NCBI GenBank assembly: GCA_020809705.1
Contig: CP085825.1
Coordinates: forward strand, 4,216,001 to 4,280,000
Direction of reading: 5' to 3'
DNA: 64,000 nucleotides
DNA from: Calonectria ilicicola
Lineage: Eukaryota; Ascomycota; Sordariomycetes; Hypocreales; Nectriaceae
Shown: positions 43,318 through 53,527 of the stretch, piece by piece
How the letters are laid out: each line of letters begins with the position of its first letter
Position numbering within the stretch: position 1 is the first letter of the stretch
Made by a program: the position numbers and the translations under genes
Notes under the pieces: model-generated
Databases searched by the model: none
What the model was told of the DNA's origin: nothing
The model's input: only the letters and a program-made list of their open reading frames with translations

Positions 43318-44772
43318 ATGAGGTGATTTGAGGACGGAAAGTCCTGATCGTATTTTTTAATGATGAATATTTATCTATTTAGACCCATATTGAAGCCAGA
43401 TTTCGCTTCAAATGTGGTTTCTATTTGGAACTGATGTGGTTCTGGATGAGGTTACGCCCGCTTGGGTAACACATATAGCAGATCAATATCTTGATCATGT
43501 AGTGGCCCATGGTCGTCGGCCAGATATCGCGCTCTCTTTATCTGTCGGTTGGGATTTACATTGAAAGCATGACGACGGCGTCTGCAACGAAATTGGCGTT
43601 GGTGAATATCAAACCCCCTGTGCTCTGCAGCGAGCATTTTTGCTTTGTATATATAAATCATTAGGGGAAATAAAGGGGTTTGAGGGGTATTTCGGTATGG
43701 CTACACTGGGTATGGCTCAGGAGTTTAGCCAAGAGAAAGAAATGGTCTCATAATGGCCGTAGATGAGCAGAGAAGAAGTAGCTAAGAGCATGGTCTTGCA
43801 CAAATCAAAACTTTTCAGTTGTTTCAAGATAAAAGTACTGTTTTCTGCTTGTGTGAATTATGTATTTGAATACTGTTTCGTAGCATGATAGTGCAGGTCT
43901 TGAAAAATGATAACAATATCGAAAAAGGGAACCTCTACGACAATTGTTGGATATGAGATTGGGAGACAATTCAACTTTACGACAAAGGAATCGGGACCGT
44001 CAGGTTTTGCACAATAGCTCTATCTAGTAAGAAGATTGGTATTTCCCGCAACTTGGATACAGCTTGTTGCCGTAATCTTACAGCCGATAATAAATACCAC
44101 CCAGATTTCGTCCGAATGAATTGATCAATATCGGTGGGCTGGCGAACCGTGCCCAACCTATCCAAAACTAACTCTTCCCATCCTTTTAATAATAATTTTT
44201 CCGCCGCAGACCCATGTTTCCATCTTACATGTAATAATAGTGAATAATGTATTAGCCGGAATCATCTGCCTCTAGTCCGACGAAACCACGACCAACAAAT
44301 GAAACTTGAGAAAAGCCGACAGTTGAATGACGCAAAACTATGAATACAAAGAAGGTATTAGAAAAAAAAAAAAGAGGTTGTTGTTGTTGGTGGTGATAGA
44401 GAAGATGAGAGAGACTTGATATAATGAGCATGCGAGATATGAATTCAATGTTGACAAAGGGAAAGAATTCCAGCCGAGAATGGCTAAGTTAGGAGAAAAA
44501 TGGGGGAAGGGGACAGGGGAAAGAAAGAAAGGAGGAAGGAGGAAAGGGGCTCGAAAGAGAAAAAAAATAAAGCAAGAACAACGCCCACGATTAATGAATT
44601 GTCATTCAACTTGACTCCTCCAGCGCCTCCGCACAACGCAGAATCGAAAAAAAGAAAAGAGAGAGAGAGGAAAAAGAAAAGAAAACAAAGTATAGTTCCA
44701 CGATGGGGATTTTTTTTATTTCCTGCCCGGATGATGGATGGATGACGGTAGTTGCTGAGTTCGCAACACGCC
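43318..44772. other. Convergent intergenic region between flc and wetA
   Basis: Holds the 3' ends of two convergent genes. It is AT-rich, with an A-rich tract at 44359-44371 and a purine-rich stretch at 44500-44690. No gene is supported. Confidence 0.55.
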
Positions 44773-46533
44773 TCAAATGGCGAAGCCCTGCTCCATAAGC
44801 TTATCCACGTCGCCGCCAGCAGCCTGCACGGCCTTGAGCGCTGCCTCGCTCAACCTTCGACGACGCTCCATGGCCTCACGCTCCCGTCTCGCCTTGGTCT
44901 TGGAGCTTCCGCTGGGTGCCACGCCAGTCATCAGCAGGCTTCCGTCATTAGGTGTGAAGTTGACAAAGCCGATCTCGCCGCCGATGCTGCCACCGCTGGG
45001 CTCTCGCGACCGGCGCTGCTTGCGCATCGTTGTCGGCGTGCCAGGTACCATGCCTCTTCCAGATGCGCTCCGCACTGAACCAATGGATCCGCCCGAGCTG
45101 TGGCGTGAGTGTGCTGGCTGTGGAGATGCTGAAGGAGCCCGAGTCTTTCGAATGGGAGAGCAGGAAAGATGGCGTGCACCAGACGAAGGTGCTCGCGGAG
45201 GGCGCTGTCGTTCAGAGGGCGGACCAGCCTGGGGCATGGGAGGTGGTGGTGGTAGATATGTTTGGGCGTTGACGGTCAGATCATTCACCATTGATGGGGG
45301 TGCAGCTCGTGGCTGAGGCATGTGTATCATGAGGCCGGCAGCGCTTTCATCTGGCATGTGTTGGTACTCATATGGAAGCTCAGCATGCTGTGCATGCATG
45401 GCCATGTTCATGCTGGCGTGTTTTTGCTGCTGCTGGTGCTGCGGATCAATTATATATTCGCCATTCTGGTTCAAGAGGTTGAGATCCCACCATCCGGCGC
45501 TCTGGGGATGGGGCATGTATTCGTTGCCAGGCCAAGACTCGGGGGCCGAACCAGGTGTGGGAATAGGCTGCATCTGCTGGGGCTGCTGAGGCTGCTGTTG
45601 GACCTGTTGCTGCGAGTGAAGGGCCCAGCTGCTTGGGTCCCCTTGAGCAGAAATATCGTTTTGATAATTGGCCTGTTCAGTTGCGACCACGGGGGACTCG
45701 GCTGGAGTATGAACACCGTCAGTGCTGAAAAAACCAAATGAGTTGCCAGTCGGCGGCGCTGGAAGCTCACCGAAGGGATCGTCACAATACCCGTGGACGA
45801 AACCTCCGCTGTCCGGGTTTGCCGATGGCGATGGCGGGAATGCTTCGTTGCCGTTGCCGTATTCGAAGGCATTCATTCTCAAAGCTCTCGGGGGGTTGTC
45901 CATGGTGGGCGATATTGGGTGGTCTTCCATGGCAGAAACCTTTCGGTGTTTACGGAACTTGCTGGCTTTTCGAATGGTGGACGAGAGCGCCTCGACAAAC
46001 TTGTTCGATTTACGAGGCACGACAGTGTTAGGGGGTGTCGGGGATGAAGGTTGAGAGATTGGCATGCGTTTGCTGGGAGACCTCAGCGTGATGCCTTCGA
46101 GTCGAGGTAGCTCCGGGTCAGATATGGAAGCTCGAGGCATGATTCCGTTCTTTGGGTCCGTTTCCAACCCACTCATTGCCAGTTGCCGGGGGTCAACTTC
46201 GTGAATAGAAGCACCCACAGCTGGAGCTGACATGGATGGAGGAATCTGTGAGCTGCTGGGCAGGAAGTCGAACTCATCGCCAATGGTTGAGACGCCAGAC
46301 GAAGTGGTGGAATCGGAGGGCTGCTCGTGTATCAATGCATCCGGCATGGAGGGAAGAGAAGGATCCTGGCCATGAGTGTTTGTCATGGAGACGTTCATAT
46401 CACTGTCGAAGTTGATAAACTGGCGGAAGAAGTCGCCGGAGCCATCGTTGGGAGCGTCGTCGAGATCTTGCCAGAAGTAGCCGGGATCTCGCTCCACGGC
46501 CTCGACCCGGTATGGCAACGTCCAAGAGGCCAT
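44773..46533 (-). CDS. wetA: WetA, regulator of conidial maturation
   Basis: A single exon of 586 residues. WetA acts last in the BrlA-AbaA-WetA cascade and controls spore wall maturation and metabolic dormancy. The conserved C-terminal WetA block spans about residues 518-586: GGEIGFVNFTPND, then TGVAPSGSSKTKARRERE and AALKAVQAAGGDVDKL. The N-terminus has a conserved acidic aromatic motif (GDFFRQFINFDSD, about 32-44). The middle is disordered, with RKSNKFVEALSSTIRKASKF basic patches and a glutamine/proline-rich tract (about 305-325, CAG/CAA codons). A basic segment (MRKQRRSREPS) precedes the C-terminal block. The ATG at 46533 opens the MASWTLPYR-type fungal start. The unusually long upstream region fits a developmentally regulated gene. 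Confidence 0.93.
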   Translation of the reverse strand: MASWTLPYRVEAVERDPGYFWQDLDDAPNDGSGDFFRQFINFDSDMNVSMTNTHGQDPSLPSMPDALIHEQPSDSTTSSGVSTIGDEFDFLPSSSQIPPSMSAPAVGASIHEVDPRQLAMSGLETDPKNGIMPRASISDPELPRLEGITLRSPSKRMPISQPSSPTPPNTVVPRKSNKFVEALSSTIRKASKFRKHRKVSAMEDHPISPTMDNPPRALRMNAFEYGNGNEAFPPSPSANPDSGGFVHGYCDDPFGELPAPPTGNSFGFFSTDGVHTPAESPVVATEQANYQNDISAQGDPSSWALHSQQQVQQQPQQPQQMQPIPTPGSAPESWPGNEYMPHPQSAGWWDLNLLNQNGEYIIDPQHQQQQKHASMNMAMHAQHAELPYEYQHMPDESAAGLMIHMPQPRAAPPSMVNDLTVNAQTYLPPPPPMPQAGPPSERQRPPRAPSSGARHLSCSPIRKTRAPSASPQPAHSRHSSGGSIGSVRSASGRGMVPGTPTTMRKQRRSREPSGGSIGGEIGFVNFTPNDGSLLMTGVAPSGSSKTKARREREAMERRRRLSEAALKAVQAAGGDVDKLMEQGFAI

Positions 46534-49443
46534 GGCGGATTGGTCAACTTGGAGGTTATCGACTGGGCTAGTGGTGGTTCACGCTGTCGCCAGGATTGAG
46601 CGTGGAGGAGCTTCTGGTGAGCTGGAGGTGGCTACGAAGTGGGCATGAGGCAAGAAAAGAAGAGGCGAAGAGAAAACAAGGTTCGAGGCGAACAACAACA
46701 GAACTGGACCGGGTCCGAGGAGCATGTAGATAGATGGACCTAGAGTTTGGCGTAGTGGGTGATGGGCAGACGAAGTAAACGGTCTGGGAGCCAAACATCA
46801 ACAAAACACAGCAACCGGCGAGACACGAAACACCAAGCGGGCTGAAAATAAGAGCTACGTATGTGGCCCATCGCAGCAACGGTTGCCGTGTTGTGAGTTT
46901 AGAGGTTGTGAGGGCATGAGCCGGCGGGCAGAGCTGGGTTGGGCCGGGAGGAATGCACGGGGCTATTGAGGAGCATTCCAAGCAGGGCTCGCGAGCAGGT
47001 GAGTTAGTACAGGCACAAGCGCGGCCAGCCATTGGCTTGGGCTCTGTGGCATGGCTCTGTGGCATCACCCCTTTGCCCTTTGTGCGGCGAGGACTGGCTG
47101 CTCTCGACGATTTTGGGTTTATGTCGAGAGACGAGCGGGAGAGCCAGCAGCAGCCCCGGCCCAACGATTGCAAAGAGCTGAAAGAGAGTCGAGGCGGCGC
47201 CTCCAGCTGCTTCGCTGGGTCGAGCCCGGCGTGGCGAAGCCGGACGAGACGCCGGACGAACGACAGACACATGCAGGGCAGATGCACCACGGGAAGCGAC
47301 GGTAAGCCCCAGGCGAGCAAGATGCACCACGGGTCTAGACCAAGACGAGGAACTTCACAATGCCCACGACCAAGCTGCTGAAACGGATATGTTTCATTCT
47401 CTCAACCGCCTGTCTCGCCCATCCACGATGAACAGCAGCCATGCATGCCCCTTTGTCGGCCCTGCGGAGGCCATTTCCCCAAATGCCAATACGCTGGCTT
47501 TCCATTTTGCATTTTGTGGGCTGTTCCTTGCATCAATCACATCACAACCGCTGCCGCTGCCGCTCCCCCTCGCTTCGGTCGTCCTCGGTCTGCTTGATGG
47601 TGATGGGTGATCGTGGGGCCTGTGTGTGGTGAGTGTCTGATGAGCATCAACCATTGCGGATCCATCCATCCATGGCCCCCGGGCGTCCGGGTCCGAAGGT
47701 CGTATGCCAAATGGGGTCGCTCCCCGCCCGCCCGCCTGGTCTTCCACTACGGGCCGACATGGGCGATCGATCTCGCTAAGCAGCATTGTCCTTTTTTTTT
47801 TCTTTTTTCCTTTTTTTCAATTCCCAGCTCTATGCTAGCTAGCAGGTAGGCTCATAAATTACAATCATGGTTGGGCGTCTGCCATGTTTCAGGCTCAAGA
47901 ATGGGCATTGCCGCGTCAACAAAGACTGGGGCAGGATCATCATCGATCTTCGCGGGCGGTAAATAGGATCAGAGGGGAAAAAGAACGAAAAAGGCCAAAA
48001 TGGGGGGCGGGATCGTCAGCGCCAAACCGTGTTTTTTTTTTTTGCCTGTCAGCACCGGGTTTTCGTCCACTACTGCGGGACGAAGAGGAGGGGGCCCTTT
48101 TTCTACAGCTCGGATATGACACGCATACATACAATGCACCCTTTGAAGGACCGCGTGTCTTGGTGACTTCTTCACCTGTGACACCGCAAAACTCAACTGC
48201 TTCTAAACGTTAATGAGATGGCGAAAGCAGAAGGGAGGATGGCAAAGTTGTATGTATAAATTACTTTGCCTATTTACTTTCCTCTATAAAATCTCATTTA
48301 TCAATTTCATCAACAAGAGAGTCAGGGAATCGTGGGAGAAGTAGAGGGTGTACAATCATTCAACCGAGTATTGTATTGTACCCGCTTGGCTTCCAGACAT
48401 GCAGCGACAGGTGTGCATGCATGTCTTTGCAAAAAAAAAAAAAAAAAAAACACAGGCCATGTCGCATGCGGTAGCTCCGGCTGTAGAGACTCCTGCTCCC
48501 CGCTCTGGAAGCCCAGACTCTCTCTCTTTGGCCCAGCACCCTCACTTTGACGGACATCTCGAACGCCTCAAACAGTGTGTCGCATCAGCTGAGGATGCTT
48601 TTTTTTTTTTCTTTTTTCTTTTTCTGTCCCTCTTTTCTTTTTCCCGACCATGACGAGAAGACGTTGGGGCCCCAGTGCGCTAGGCCATAGGGTCCTGTCA
48701 GATGCAATTTGCCTTTGTGCCGGCGTGGTGCCATTTGCGGTTGCTCGGGCCCAGAACATGCATAACAGCGTAGTATTCAATTCACCACAAAGTTGTATCA
48801 GAAGAAGGAAAAAAAAGTTCTCTGCAGCTTCACCCACTCGATTCGTTTTTTTGCATTATCTCTGCTTACGACGGAGCTGAGCCTTGTGTCGCGCCACAAT
48901 GGCGCACACGAAATTCCAAAATATACAATACACGAAACATTCTGCTTGTCCCGATTCCCCGGCCATCCCCCAGGTATCACAATGCTCCACCAAGCGTAGG
49001 TCCCTATATCCGAACCAAAGCCACACAATACGCCATTGTAGTCCAAGTAAAAAAATCCCTTGGTGTCCGAACAATCATCTCTCAACCCGAATTGACGCCT
49101 AGCCATATATAATAAAAGCGAATATGCAAACCGTAAAGCCACATGTTCCAGTAGCAGCATAACAAAGACAAGAAACAGAAGGGTAAAAATAACGAGGATA
49201 AAAAAAACGCCAAAAACTTCCAAGGGTACCCATAATCCTCATATCCCAAGTGGCGTGTGCCTCGTTCATATAAAAAGCAGACAATTTTAATAACTCCGAT
49301 TCCGTAGAGACGCCGTCCGTGTTGTTGTGTATTCTCCCGTCATGCTGTATGTGCGCCGAAACCCCTTCCCGTGTAGTGTTGAAATATACACCATCAAGCA
49401 ATTATCTTGATGAAAATTAGAGGGCGATGTGCTTCGCCGGAAA
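46534..49443. other. 2.9 kb region upstream of wetA
   Basis: The wetA 5' leader and promoter should lie here. A 250-residue minus-strand frame at 46568-47320 is Arg/Cys/Ser/Pro-rich without any domain and is read as leader sequence. Poly-A (48430-48449) and poly-T (48600-48610) tracts occur. A 13-bp direct repeat GATGCACCACGGG sits at 47281 and 47321. Confidence 0.5.
46950..46979. promoter_or_regulatory. Pair of candidate AbaA response elements upstream of wetA
   Basis: The AbaA consensus is CATTCY. GGAATG at 46950-46955 is CATTCC on the wetA strand, and CATTCC at 46974-46979 is on the opposite strand, so two inverted copies lie 24 bp apart, about 417-446 bp upstream of the wetA start. A further CATTCT lies at 47395-47400. 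AbaA activation of wetA is established in Aspergillus nidulans. The motif is short, so chance occurrence is possible. Confidence 0.4.
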
Positions 49444-50373
49444 TTATTGAGGTGTCGCCAGGGCTTCCCTGGCTCCAGAGTTTGACAAGTCTGACTCGAT
49501 TCTCCTGCGGCGCTTCTTGTCACGGCGTCGCATCCGTGGTACGCTGTGAACAGCATTCTTGCACCTGCTCGCAGCTTCGCCGGATGTTCTGTACTTCAGA
49601 CCGTAACGTCTCTTGTTGGCCTCAGAAGATTCCGCTTGTCTGGTGGCCATTACAGACTCGAGCCACGCGCGATCATCGCCCTCTTCGCCGAAACCTTCGT
49701 CCACCTCAATCTCCGAGCAAATCATGTCGAGGTCGGGTCCATACAAAGTCTGTCCCGTACTCGAAGACCCGGGTTCTGCAGCTGGATGGCCATCTTTGGC
49801 GGACGGCAAAGATTGGATGGCACCCGACGACTCCGAATCCGAGGTAGGGCTCTGGATGGGCTGGCCACGTCGATATGCCCGACGCTGAAATCGATTGGGA
49901 ATTGGAAGAAGCGTAGTTAAAACATCATCGGTCTCATCAACTTGCATGGAGTCGGTGTCGTCAGGCACGATGAAGGGAGGCACAAAATCATTGCTGGGCA
50001 GCGAGGCGGGCGATAGCGCTGCAGAGGTGCTTGGTCCTTGTGAGCTTGAATTGGGCAGTGGTGGGATCAAAGACTGATTTCGGAGTCGGAATGCGAGCAT
50101 ATCCACGGGGTGGGGTTGAAGGGCTTGGGAATCCAGGCATGATGAAGGCGGAGGCGAGATCAGAGGTGAAATGGGTGATGTTGTACACGGGGCAGAGACT
50201 GGTCGAGATGTGGTTGTGTCCGAGGGAATAGTGGAAGTTGGCGTCGCTGTTGTTGTTGGCGTCGCTGTTTGCGTTCTGGTCGGTTGTGTGTTGTGTTGGT
50301 GGTGGTGACTATACGTGCATGCCTCGGAAGGCGAGGAGTTACCCCGTCCCCCGTCTGAGTGAGGCTCGCACAT
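49444..50373 (-). CDS. Hypothetical protein with a basic C-terminus
   Basis: An open frame of 309 residues. I do not recognise a domain. The N-terminal 90 residues are Thr/Pro/Ser-rich and may be untranslated leader. An internal ATG at 50100 (MLAFRLRNQSLIPPLP) would give 218 residues. The central part has an acidic stretch (DDTDSMQVDETDDVLT), a phospho-type serine cluster (SPTSDSESSG) and an acidic patch (SEIEVDEGFGEEGDDRAW). The C-terminus carries a strongly basic segment (RMRRRDKKRRRRIE) that resembles a nuclear localisation signal. Upstream minus-strand frames (50339-50605 with MDAFILPDLFAPLLPS, and 50383-50751) could be additional 5' exons, for example through a GTAACT donor near 50341. 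It shares the strand of wetA. Confidence 0.5.
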   Translation of the reverse strand: MCEPHSDGGRGNSSPSEACTYSHHHQHNTQPTRTQTATPTTTATPTSTIPSDTTTSRPVSAPCTTSPISPLISPPPSSCLDSQALQPHPVDMLAFRLRNQSLIPPLPNSSSQGPSTSAALSPASLPSNDFVPPFIVPDDTDSMQVDETDDVLTTLLPIPNRFQRRAYRRGQPIQSPTSDSESSGAIQSLPSAKDGHPAAEPGSSSTGQTLYGPDLDMICSEIEVDEGFGEEGDDRAWLESVMATRQAESSEANKRRYGLKYRTSGEAASRCKNAVHSVPRMRRRDKKRRRRIESDLSNSGAREALATPQ

Positions 50374-53030
50374 TGCCGGGCGCTAAATGGCCCATCGAAC
50401 AGAGAGTGCGCGATAATGCAGCTGAGACGAGAGTTGGGCAGGCCGGCAAGACGTCGTTGACAGTCGATCCGGGTGCAGGATGACGGCACGAGGAGGGCGC
50501 GATAGATATGGGAGCGACAGGGCTCGTACGTGTCGAGGAAGTGGACGAGGAGGACGGAGAGGGGAGCAGGGGGGCGAACAGGTCAGGTAATATGAAGGCA
50601 TCCACGGCGTTGCGCTAAACGAGTCGGCGTTGACGGCGGCCTGGTCTATGGGTGGAGCGGCGTGGGCAGGAGAAGCTAAGTCGTATCGAGACGGAACCAG
50701 CGAGACGGTCGAGGAGCCAAGTGAGCCATGGGTGTCAATCGGGGCTATCAAAAGCTATTAGGACCTGAGCCAGCCATAAGCCGTCTGTCGGTCAATCAAT
50801 CCACTCATCCGCACTCTCACTGGCGCCCCAGGCACACACTCACACACCCCACCTTGAATAGCGCGCGGTGGACGGCGTCGAAAACATCACGGGTGAAATT
50901 GTTTGCGACCTTGATCCGTCCCCGAGCCTGCGGTTTTTTGGGTTCGTACGCCCTTGGACATTTGGGGACTGGTACCGACAGCTGGGTACCCGATAGCTGC
51001 GCCCGGGATGCTCCCAGTTGCAGTCCCAGTGGGCCGTCTCAGCCTCTTCCCAGGAGCAAGGGCCAGGGCCTGGTGGGTTTGCAGCGCTTCTCCGGAGCGA
51101 CGAATCGTGGCCCTAGTTGTCCGCGGGCGAGCGAAAGGTGGGTGCCGCAGCCGTAGGCGTAGGTAGGCGTAGGGGGGTGGCCCAGGTGGGGGATCCAGAC
51201 ACACCTCGCTGGAGCGCAAAGATCTAGATTGCCCTTGCAGGCACGCTCCCGGGCGCTTTGTCGTCGTCTTCAACCTGTCTTTCCGGCTGTCTGGTTCGCG
51301 TCCACGAGCATGTCCCGAGCATCTGGGCATGAATCAGCTGTCGGCTCGCATCGAGCACGATGCGAGCGACGACAACTTCCCGTGCAATTTCTCCAGCGGT
51401 TGAGCGGCTTGGCAGATCGCGATGTGTTGCCAGCCGTCGCCAGCGTGCCGGCCGCCGTACCCGGGGTTGCTCACCAGTAGCCTTGTTCATCAGTCAATCT
51501 CAACCCCCCCTCATCAGCCAAGACTGTCGCGCGCGCCTGGCTATAGGAGCTGGCTGCTGCTGGCTGCTGCTGGCCACCGCTGGCCACTGCTGGCGGCTGG
51601 CCGCTATGCTGCACTCCGTCCGATGGGGATGGGGCCATGTCACGCCTTGCTTGGCTCCGTACATGCAGAGTTAACTGCGCGCGCCTGTTGACGGCAGTAC
51701 TGCACTCACTATACAGCATCATTCGCCCAGTCCAGCGCATCGCAGCTGCGGGGCAGAGGCTGTCGCCACACGCGGCGGGAGTTGAAAGCCGCCGTGGTAA
51801 TGCCATGCCACACAGCCCAAGACCAAGGCCAGAAGAGGGTGTCGTGAGAGACACTGAGGCCCAATGCTGCCACCGCCTTGGACAAGCTGGAATGCTGCCA
51901 AGGCGACCTTACAAGACGCGCTAGCCTGCTTACGGGGCATGGGGTGGGTTCCAGCGCATTTGTTAGGTACCTGTCCACCGGTATCTGTCTGCAACGTGGA
52001 TGAGTGTGGTCGCTGCGGAGGGACCTGTGGAGGAACGAAGAGTCGGTAAGCTCTCAGGCACTGTTGGCCCTACCAATTTGCCTTTGAAGAACAAACCTGT
52101 TCCCTGGTCCTTCCAATCAGCACCAGCGCACATCCCTACCACTAAAGGACCTCCCAGTCGGTCGGTACTAGCATTCCATCCTCCCTCCATCTTGCGTCGC
52201 CCGTCCTTTCCCAGACGCTTGGGTCATGCTCTTGCAGCCAGAAAGGAAGTTGAGACCTGAAACCTCAGCCTCCATGAGTCACTTGCGCTCCCCCAAACTT
52301 GTTCATTTCGAGCCACTGCTGCTGCTGCCGCTGCCTCCTCCTATTGCTTCAGAGCCGATCTCCTGAGCCGTCGTCACACCCGTTCCTCTATAGGTGACTA
52401 ACTTGGTCCATGGAACATGGGCTTGTCCAAATTCGCTAAAACATGGCCAGATTTGGCCTCGAGGATTGACAAGTCAGGCCCTCCCTGCGGCTTTCCCCTA
52501 AATTGTTACAGGCTATTCCCCAAATACCACCCGCTGGTCCACACAGCTTTTTTTTTCTTCGGTAAACGCAGCGTATCCGTAGTGGGCGCCATCCATCACA
52601 TGGTCACGTCATAATTCCTCCCAAAAAAATCCTCAACGGCAGCTCTGGGCGGCGTGACTGGACGGGAGGCCTAACACCCGTTGCCAGCTGAGGCAGCCAT
52701 CTAGAATATTCATTTCCAGCACTGGCCATTCCTGTCCCTGCATCAAACCGACAACGTCAACATGAGACCCTATCTGACTTGGTCTGTGCCCCCAGGGCTT
52801 ACAAGATGGGACAGGGCTCAGTACGTCGTCGGAGCTTCTTTCCTGTCCTCGTGCGACGTCCGAGCGGAAGGGTAACGGCCATTGTCATGGATTGTTTCGC
52901 TTGCACCAAGTGGAACTTGGGTTCGCAACTCTCGACAGTATCGAGTTAGTTCTTCAAATACACGTGCGCCGGCCTCTTCAATTCGAGACATAGCCATGCT
53001 CTTCGGTTGGTTTATCATCGAAGCGCCTGC

Positions 53031-53065
53031 GGAGCCTGGAGCTTGGAGCCTGGAGCCTGGAGCCT
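53031..53065. repeat. GGAGCYT heptanucleotide minisatellite
   Basis: Five tandem 7-nt units (GGAGCCT with one GGAGCTT variant). A 7-nt period is not compatible with constant coding. Confidence 0.85.
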
Positions 53066-53481
53066 GGGACCGACAGCTTGGATCCAGAGCATGGGAACGG
53101 GGTCGAGAACCAACGCATTGGGGGCCACAACATCGTGGCAGCCCGCATTCCTTCCTGCGTGTCAACTTGTCAAAAGGTCCTGCCGGGACAAAACGCCATG
53201 ACCATGTCAGCTGTAAAACCAACAATTCGTCATCAAATATGAAATATGCACGAACAACCTGCATCACAAGCGCTCCTGCAATCCCCATATGGCGCTGCAC
53301 AGGGCCGTCTTCCTCAGGCCATTCTGCTCCCGCCTTTGGTCTGGACTCTGGTCCTCACCACGCGCCCGCCGTTCACGGACCTGTCAGGCTGGTCGTGCAT
53401 AGAACCTGGGGACGCCGCAAACCCGCTCTTGGAATATTTTAGCGAGTCTTGCTTCTGTCAAACGCGTGGCTTGTTTGGGCT

Positions 53482-53527
53482 ACTGCTGCTGCTGCTGCCG
53501 CTGCTGCTGCCGCTGCTGCTGCCGCCT
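53482..53527. repeat. CTG/CCG trinucleotide repeat
   Basis: About fifteen CTG triplets interrupted by CCG in a regular pattern (runs of CTG followed by one CCG, three times). In one plus-strand frame it would encode a leucine/proline run, but that frame has no other support. Confidence 0.85.

Noticed and set aside
46568..47320. A 250-residue minus-strand open frame just upstream of wetA
   Set aside because: Low-complexity Ser/Cys/Pro/Arg composition without a domain. More likely the wetA leader/promoter.
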